Shown: in pieces, positions 6,717 to 10,833 of the stretch
Layout of the letters: every line of letters starts with the position of its first letter
Numbering within the stretch: position 1 is the first letter of the stretch
Assembly: GCA_028712845.1 (NCBI GenBank)
Contig: JAQTPO010000064.1
Span: forward strand, 1 to 10,833
Origin: Dehalococcoidales bacterium
Lineage (GTDB): Bacteria; Chloroflexota; Dehalococcoidia; Dehalococcoidales; Fen-1064
Direction of reading: 5' to 3'
DNA length: 10,833 nucleotides
Position numbers and translations under genes: made by a program
Notes under the pieces: generated by a model
The model's database searches: none
What the model was told of the DNA's origin: nothing
The model's input: only the letters and a program-made list of their open reading frames with translations

Positions 6717-8133
6717 CTCACCTGATTTTGAGTCTGAATCAAAAGAGGAAGAGATTGCAGAAGAAGAACCTACTGCAGAGGTTATATTGGAAGAACCTAC
6801 CCCCGAGGAGCTTGAAATTGAGTCTCCGGTAGAAGTTCTGGAAGAGCAAGACCAGGAAGTGGGGGATGACCCGGTGCGTCTCTACCTTCACGAGATTGGT
6901 CGGGTGCCGCTTCTCACTGCTAAGGATGAGAAGATACTGGCGAGGAGAATCGAGGAAGGTAAACGCATCACTGAAATCAGGCGCGACCTGGAAAAACAGG
7001 GGAAACATGCCTCCGCCGCAGAGATTCTTCTGGCAATGCTCCGGCAGGTAGGACAAGCCACCGATATCATCAGCCAGGTGCAGGAATATCTTGAACTGCC
7101 TCCCAAGTCAAAGTTTCGTGACATTGTCTCCAATGAGAAACTGCGCACCGGCATCGATGGCGTAATGGACCAGCAATTAGTGTTGATTATATCTCAAAAA
7201 ACTGACTTACAGGCAAGCCAGATAGAGCAACAGCTGATGAGTCTTTCAGTGAATAGTGCTCTTCTACCGCCCAAGATGCTGGACGTCATCGGGAAAAAAG
7301 CTTCGTCGGCAGACATTGCCAAACTGGTGGAGAATCCTGACTTTCTGGAGCGTTTGCAGAATTTCGAGGCTGAGCTTCGCACCCACCTGGACAAAATCGA
7401 AAAGGAAGCCGAGATTGCCAAAGAACATCTTACCGAAGCGAACTTGCGTCTGGTGGTGAGCGTCGCCAAGAAACATATCGGACACGGTATGTCTTTGCTT
7501 GACCTGATTCAAGAGGGTAATATCGGCTTGATACGAGCCGTGGAAAAATTCGACCCGCATAAGGGCTACAAGTTTAGCACATACGCTACCTGGTGGATAA
7601 GGCAGGCAATCACCCGCGCCATTGCCGACCAGGCACGCACTATTAGAGTGCCGGTGCATATGATTGAAACAATCAATAAACTTCTGAGACTGAGCAGAAG
7701 ATTGTCTCAGGAATATGGGCGTGACCCCACGTCGAAAGAAATCGGGCAAAAAATGGGCATGTCACCGGATAAAGTACGGGAGATTATCAAGGTGGCGCAA
7801 TTGCCCATTTCTCTGGAATTGCCAATGGGTGAGGAAGAAGATAGCCATTTGGGAGATTTCATTGAAGACCGGAATGCCACGCCTCCGGTAGATGCCGCCT
7901 CCAAGCAATTGTTGAAGGAACAGATTGATGAGGTGCTTTCCAGCCTGACGCACCGCGAACAAAGGGTGCTGGTGTTACGCTTCGGGTTGGAAGACGGACG
8001 GAGCCGGACGCTGGAAGAAGTGGGGCAGGAGTTCAATGTTACCCGTGAGCGTATCCGCCAGATTGAAGCCAAGGCGCTGCGGAAACTGCGTCACCCGAGC
8101 CGGAGCCGTAAGTTAAAGGACTATCTGGAGTAA
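6694..8133 (+). CDS. rpoD: RNA polymerase primary sigma factor (RpoD/SigA)
   Basis: Housekeeping sigma-70 factor directing RNA polymerase to -35/-10 promoters. Numbered from the ATG at 6694 (479 residues): an acidic N-terminal tail to about 57; region 1.2 [18 protein letters not shown] (58-75); a variable segment of about 150 residues; regions 2.1-2.4 from [20 protein letters not shown] (242) through [20 protein letters not shown] (291-310) and [12 protein letters not shown]; region 3 with [15 protein letters not shown]; and region 4 with [15 protein letters not shown] (418-432) and the helix-turn-helix [20 protein letters not shown] (439-458). RpoD-specific region 2.4 and 4.2 motifs are intact. 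An ATG at 6688 is also in frame, but AGGAG (6681-6685) is only 2 nt from it and 8 nt from 6694, which I prefer. It overlaps the end of dnaG, as in macromolecular-synthesis operons. Confidence 0.96.
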   Translation: MEVEEISSSPDFESESKEEEIAEEEPTAEVILEEPTPEELEIESPVEVLEEQDQEVGDDPVRLYLHEIGRVPLLTAKDEKILARRIEEGKRITEIRRDLEKQGKHASAAEILLAMLRQVGQATDIISQVQEYLELPPKSKFRDIVSNEKLRTGIDGVMDQQLVLIISQKTDLQASQIEQQLMSLSVNSALLPPKMLDVIGKKASSADIAKLVENPDFLERLQNFEAELRTHLDKIEKEAEIAKEHLTEANLRLVVSVAKKHIGHGMSLLDLIQEGNIGLIRAVEKFDPHKGYKFSTYATWWIRQAITRAIADQARTIRVPVHMIETINKLLRLSRRLSQEYGRDPTSKEIGQKMGMSPDKVREIIKVAQLPISLELPMGEEEDSHLGDFIEDRNATPPVDAASKQLLKEQIDEVLSSLTHREQRVLVLRFGLEDGRSRTLEEVGQEFNVTRERIRQIEAKALRKLRHPSRSRKLKDYLE

Positions 8134-8156
8134 GCCGACTAACGTTCTGAAGATTA

Positions 8157-8187
8157 TTGCCTGGAGCGGACTCTTAGCTTGTTTAAT
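8157..8187 (+). promoter_or_regulatory. Weak candidate promoter for radA
   Basis: TTGCCT (8157-8162, 4 of 6) and TTTAAT (8182-8187, 5 of 6) are separated by 19 nt, longer than ideal. It lies in the 80-bp gap between rpoD and radA, with a predicted start about 20 nt before the radA ATG. A small TTTAC/GTAAA inverted repeat (8187-8191 and 8201-8205) follows. radA could equally be read through from rpoD. Confidence 0.25.
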
Positions 8188-8213
8188 TTACTGAAATCCG
8201 GTAAAGTCAGGAC

Positions 8214-9575
8214 ATGGAAAAATCAAGAACGGTTTACATCTGCCAGCAATGCGGTAAAGAAAGTCTGAAATGGCTGGGGCGCTGTCCTAATTGTCAAGCG
8301 TGGGATAGTTTCCTTGAGCAAGTAGTTGCAAATGCAACAAGTCGTCCTCAGACTTCTACAAGCTCTGTAAAACCAAAAGAACTATCTCAATTAGCCATTG
8401 AAGCAATCGAACGCTTTCCTTTACCCATCAGTGAGTTTAACCGTGTGCTGGGTGGCGGGATTGTACCGGGGTCGCTCATTCTGATAGGCGGGGAACCGGG
8501 CATCGGTAAGTCAACATTGCTACTGCAAGCCTCCGCTTTGCTTGCAAAAATCCATGGCAAAGTGGTCTATGTTTCCGGGGAGGAAACCCCTAATCAAATC
8601 AAAATCAGAGCCAGAAGACTTGGTATCGAGGGGGATGGGCTTTATCTGCTCGCCGAAACTGATATCGATACCATCCTGGGTCACGCCGAGGAGTTACAGC
8701 CTTCCTTACTTATTATCGATTCCATCCAGACTGCCCACACGCAGGAAGACGATGGCATTCCGGGTAGTATTACACAGGTGCGGCAATCTGCACAGAGACT
8801 GATGGGCTGGGCAAAATCCAGCGGAGTGCCGGTTTTTATTACCGGGCACGTTACTAAAGAAGGTGCTATTGCCGGACCACGCGTGCTGGAACATATCGTT
8901 GATGTGGTTTTATATCTGGAAGGCGAGCAGTTCAGCGCTTATCGATTACTCCGCTGTGTCAAAAATCGTTTCGGCAGTACTAATGAAATCGGCGTCTTCG
9001 AGATGAAAGAAAAAGGTTTGATTGAAGTGGAAAACCCCTCACTGGCATTCCTTTCACAGAGGCAGAATGAAGCGGTCGGTTCGGTGGTGGTCCCTGTGAT
9101 TGAAGGCAGCCGGCCTTTGCTGGTGGAGATTCAGGCATTGACCAATGCCACCAGTTTCGGTATGCCGCGGCGCACCGCCAACGGCGTCGATTTCAATCGT
9201 TTGCTGATGATTGCGGCAGTGCTGACACGCAGATTGGGTTTGAAGCTGGGTAATCAGGATATCATGGTCAATGTCACCGGCGGGCTGAAAATTGACGAAC
9301 CGGCGGCAGATCTGGGTATTGCGCTGGCAATTGCATCAAGTTTCCGTGATGCCAGTACCGACCCCGGGCTGGCAGCGGTGGGCGAAATCGGCTTGAGCGG
9401 TGAGCTACGGGCGGTGCCTCAATTAGACCGGCGCGTGGCAGAAGCGGCACGGCTGGGATTCAAGCGTATTCTGACGCCAAAAACAGGTAGTAAGCTCAGT
9501 CCCCTCCCCAAAGATATTGAAATTCTGGCATTCTCCAGCCTGAGAGAGGCGGTAGAAAGAGGATTGGGGCAGTAA
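8214..9575 (+). CDS. radA: DNA repair protein RadA (Sms)
   Basis: RecA-like ATPase that promotes branch migration and processing of recombination intermediates. It has 453 residues, the standard length. The N-terminal zinc finger has Cys10, Cys13, Cys24 and Cys27 in YICQQCG and GRCPNCQAW. The ATPase core has Walker A GGEPGIGKST (92-101), Walker B LLIIDSIQT (165-173) and the RadA-specific KNRFG motif (250-254). The C-terminal Lon-like domain (about 285-450) contains DFNRLLMIAAVL, NVTGGLKIDEPAADLGIALA (353-372) and GEIGLSGELRAVPQ (390-403), where the Lon protease function is expected to be lost as in all RadA. The ATG at 8214 gives the conserved start of the family (MEKSRTVYICQQCG); an AGGA lies very close to it. 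The transglutaminase-like gene follows after 19 bp. Confidence 0.97.
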   Translation: MEKSRTVYICQQCGKESLKWLGRCPNCQAWDSFLEQVVANATSRPQTSTSSVKPKELSQLAIEAIERFPLPISEFNRVLGGGIVPGSLILIGGEPGIGKSTLLLQASALLAKIHGKVVYVSGEETPNQIKIRARRLGIEGDGLYLLAETDIDTILGHAEELQPSLLIIDSIQTAHTQEDDGIPGSITQVRQSAQRLMGWAKSSGVPVFITGHVTKEGAIAGPRVLEHIVDVVLYLEGEQFSAYRLLRCVKNRFGSTNEIGVFEMKEKGLIEVENPSLAFLSQRQNEAVGSVVVPVIEGSRPLLVEIQALTNATSFGMPRRTANGVDFNRLLMIAAVLTRRLGLKLGNQDIMVNVTGGLKIDEPAADLGIALAIASSFRDASTDPGLAAVGEIGLSGELRAVPQLDRRVAEAARLGFKRILTPKTGSKLSPLPKDIEILAFSSLREAVERGLGQ

Positions 9576-9580
9576 AAGGT

Positions 9581-9586
9581 GGAGGT
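9581..9586 (+). promoter_or_regulatory. Strong ribosome-binding site of the transglutaminase-like gene
   Basis: GGAGGT at 9581-9586 lies 8 nt before the ATG at 9595 and 5 nt after the radA stop. It settles the start codon and supports translation from a transcript shared with radA. Confidence 0.7.
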
Positions 9587-9594
9587 GGTTCAGT

Positions 9595-10551
9595 ATGAAA
9601 TTCATAATCGTAATCGCGACCTGTTTTATCGTTATCGGGATTGTTGCCGGTTATAGCATCGGCTACGCCTGGTATGTTCCCAAAATCAAGGTTTATCAAG
9701 CTCAAGTTGCCGAACTTACCAATAATGTGACGGAGCTTACAGGGCAGGTAACAGACCTCACCACCGAGAATGTGAACTTAAACTACACGATTACAAGTCA
9801 GTCACACAAAATCATGAATCTGGAATCGGAGAAAATTGAGTTACAATCAGACCTGGTTGCGGCTGAAGGGAGCATCAAAACATACAAAGCACAGGTAGCC
9901 AGTTTAGCCGCGCAGACATCAAATTTACAGACGGAGAAGCTCAGTTTACAGACGCGTGTGGATACTATTTTAGGGGTTACCGTTATCCAGCACTATGACT
10001 GGTTGAACTCCTATACATGGGAGATGACCATACCCCTTTCCCTCTACGTCGAGTTTAAAGAGCGTGCCAGACCGAAGACTTTAGCAGAATATGTGGATCT
10101 GGCGAAAGACCCGGAAGACGACAGCTTCATCGACCAGATGGTCCAGTTCCTTCATACTAAGGCCCGTCGATACAATTTTACGGAGCAGCAGAAAATCAGT
10201 TACGCTATTACCTTTGTGCAGAACTTACCTTATACGGATGATATCGTCACGGCAAAGGCGGATGAGTACCCGCGCTATCCGGTAGAGACGCTTTTCGACC
10301 GGGGCGGTGATTGTGAAGATACGGCTATTCTGATAGCGGCGATTCTGGACAGGATGGGTTATGACGTAGCTTTAATCGTTCCACCGAACCATATGGCGGT
10401 AGGCATAGTACTACCAACCGCATCCGGACGTTACTATAACTATAACGGCAAAAAATACTATTATCTGGAAACTACCGGCGAAGGTTGGCAAATCGGGGAA
10501 ATGCCGACGGAATATATTAATGTGAGCGCGAATATTTACCCGCTGAGATAG
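9595..10551 (+). CDS. Membrane-anchored coiled-coil protein with transglutaminase-like domain
   Basis: A 318-residue protein of unknown role. An N-terminal hydrophobic helix (about 3-26, few charges before it and no lipobox) probably anchors it with the rest outside the cytoplasm. Residues about 30-125 form a coiled coil; 38-65 show heptads of the type VAELTNN/VTELTGQ/VTDLTTE, and the region has many Thr, Asn and Gln. The C-terminal half resembles the transglutaminase-like cysteine peptidase fold: helix QKISYAITFVQNLPYT (199-214), RYPVETLFDRGGDCED (227-242) with candidate nucleophile Cys240, NHMAVG with His266, and YYYLETTGEGW (288-298) with Glu292 where an Asp or Glu third residue is expected. 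This layout is recalled from archaeal and Chloroflexota proteins annotated only as transglutaminase domain. It lies 19 bp after radA. Cell-envelope peptide processing or cross-linking is inference. Confidence 0.75.
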   Translation: MKFIIVIATCFIVIGIVAGYSIGYAWYVPKIKVYQAQVAELTNNVTELTGQVTDLTTENVNLNYTITSQSHKIMNLESEKIELQSDLVAAEGSIKTYKAQVASLAAQTSNLQTEKLSLQTRVDTILGVTVIQHYDWLNSYTWEMTIPLSLYVEFKERARPKTLAEYVDLAKDPEDDSFIDQMVQFLHTKARRYNFTEQQKISYAITFVQNLPYTDDIVTAKADEYPRYPVETLFDRGGDCEDTAILIAAILDRMGYDVALIVPPNHMAVGIVLPTASGRYYNYNGKKYYYLETTGEGWQIGEMPTEYINVSANIYPLR

Positions 10552-10604
10552 GGAAGTTAATGATTAACCTGCAGCCACTTGAAGGGTTTTTAAAACTTTA
10601 CCAG

Positions 10605-10833
10605 CTATTTTACACCATGTTTTGCCGTTGCCCAACTCTTAATCCCGCCCCTCTCCCTGTATTCTGCTTCCACAGTCATTGAAAGCGGTTTTACAAGCTT
10701 TACAAGGTCTTTGAGAATACGATTGACGGCGTGTTCCTGGATAATGCCCACGTTACGGTAAGAAGTCAGGTAGTATTTCAGAGCTTTCAGTTCAATCAGT
10801 GATTTATCAGGGATATAACGGATGGTCAATGTG
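10605..10833 (-). CDS. queF: NADPH-dependent 7-cyano-7-deazaguanine (preQ0) reductase, C-terminal part
   Basis: Reduces the nitrile of preQ0 to the amine of preQ1 in queuosine tRNA-modification biosynthesis. The minus-strand frame is open at the right edge, so this is the 3' end of a longer gene: about 76 residues, with the catalytic Cys region outside the window. [20 protein letters not shown] aligns with the conserved strand and E(S/L)KSLK substrate-binding motif. [20 protein letters not shown] aligns with SFRNhGxFHExcxNxIxxDL, keeping the substrate-binding Glu but with Gln before it instead of His. RGGI near the end is the conserved QueF tail motif. The stop is TAG at 10607-10605, and it converges on the transglutaminase-like gene with a 53-bp gap. 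It belongs to the small unimodular (YkvM-type) QueF form if its length is normal, which cannot be seen. Confidence 0.9.
   Translation of the reverse strand, partial: TLTIRYIPDKSLIELKALKYYLTSYRNVGIIQEHAVNRILKDLVKLVKPLSMTVEAEYRERGGIKSWATAKHGVK

Noticed and set aside
7264..7749. A 161-codon minus-strand open frame inside rpoD.
   Set aside because: It is antisense to conserved sigma regions 2 and 3, and its product has no recognisable motif; it is a by-product of rpoD codon use.
10552..10568. GTTAATGATTAAC palindrome just after the transglutaminase-like gene.
   Set aside because: A 5-bp AT-rich stem with a 3-nt loop is too weak and too common to call an operator or terminator.
10578..10600. AAGGGTTTTTAAAACTTT between the convergent transglutaminase-like and queF genes as a bidirectional terminator.
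   Set aside because: The palindrome has almost no loop, is AU-rich with wobble pairs and lacks a GC stem followed by a U-tract, so it is not a credible intrinsic terminator.
10794..10829. Treating the right-edge minus-strand frame as a complete 74-residue protein starting at 10829.
   Set aside because: The codon there is TTG with no ribosome-binding site visible, the frame stays open to the window edge, and the sequence matches the middle-to-end part of QueF, so it is a truncated view of a longer gene.

Overview
This window is a compact housekeeping region of a bacterial chromosome with no rRNA, tRNA, CRISPR array or transposon visible. Gene content and order (F-type ATP synthase operon next to a BFN-domain protein, dgt, dnaG, rpoD and radA), the moderate G+C and the protein signatures (DnaG with CFGAC at its zinc site, an AtpB with a cysteine-rich N-terminus, a small zinc-ribbon protein ending in a DDVLDMHxFLxxFDGDF-type motif) suggest a member of the Chloroflexota, most likely class Dehalococcoidia. 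That assignment rests on recalled family resemblance, not on a search.

Layout. Positions 1-2386 (minus strand) carry the upstream part of an F1Fo ATP synthase operon, read from right to left: atpI/atpZ-like, atpB (a), atpE (c), atpF (b) and the start of atpH (delta), which runs off the left edge. Genes are spaced 58 bp or less apart and the first two overlap by one base. Positions 2535-3457 (minus) hold a zinc-ribbon protein of unknown function and a bifunctional-nuclease (BFN/DUF151) protein, probably one transcript from a strong sigma70-type promoter at 3496-3525. From 3651 the strand switches: dgt (HD-domain dNTPase), dnaG (primase), rpoD (primary sigma factor, overlapping dnaG), radA and a membrane-anchored coiled-coil transglutaminase-like protein read rightwards. 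The right edge holds the 3' part of queF (preQ0 reductase) on the minus strand, convergent with the transglutaminase gene.

How it works together. The left block makes the membrane sector of a proton-coupled ATP synthase. The plus-strand block is a macromolecular-synthesis cluster: dNTP pool control (dgt), replication priming (dnaG), transcription initiation (rpoD) and recombination repair (radA). The last plus-strand gene encodes an anchored extracytoplasmic protein of unknown role and sits only 19 bp after radA. The QueF fragment belongs to queuosine (7-deazaguanine) biosynthesis.

No intergenic gap exceeds about 195 bases. The gaps at 2387-2534, 3458-3650, 4734-4925 and 8134-8213 hold the promoter-like signals, one short inverted repeat and one likely interspersed palindromic repeat listed below. 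I found no convincing intrinsic terminator. I see no clearly new system here; the best candidates for a second look are the transglutaminase-like protein, the odd AtpB, the possible leaderless start of the ATP synthase operon and the repeat upstream of dnaG.
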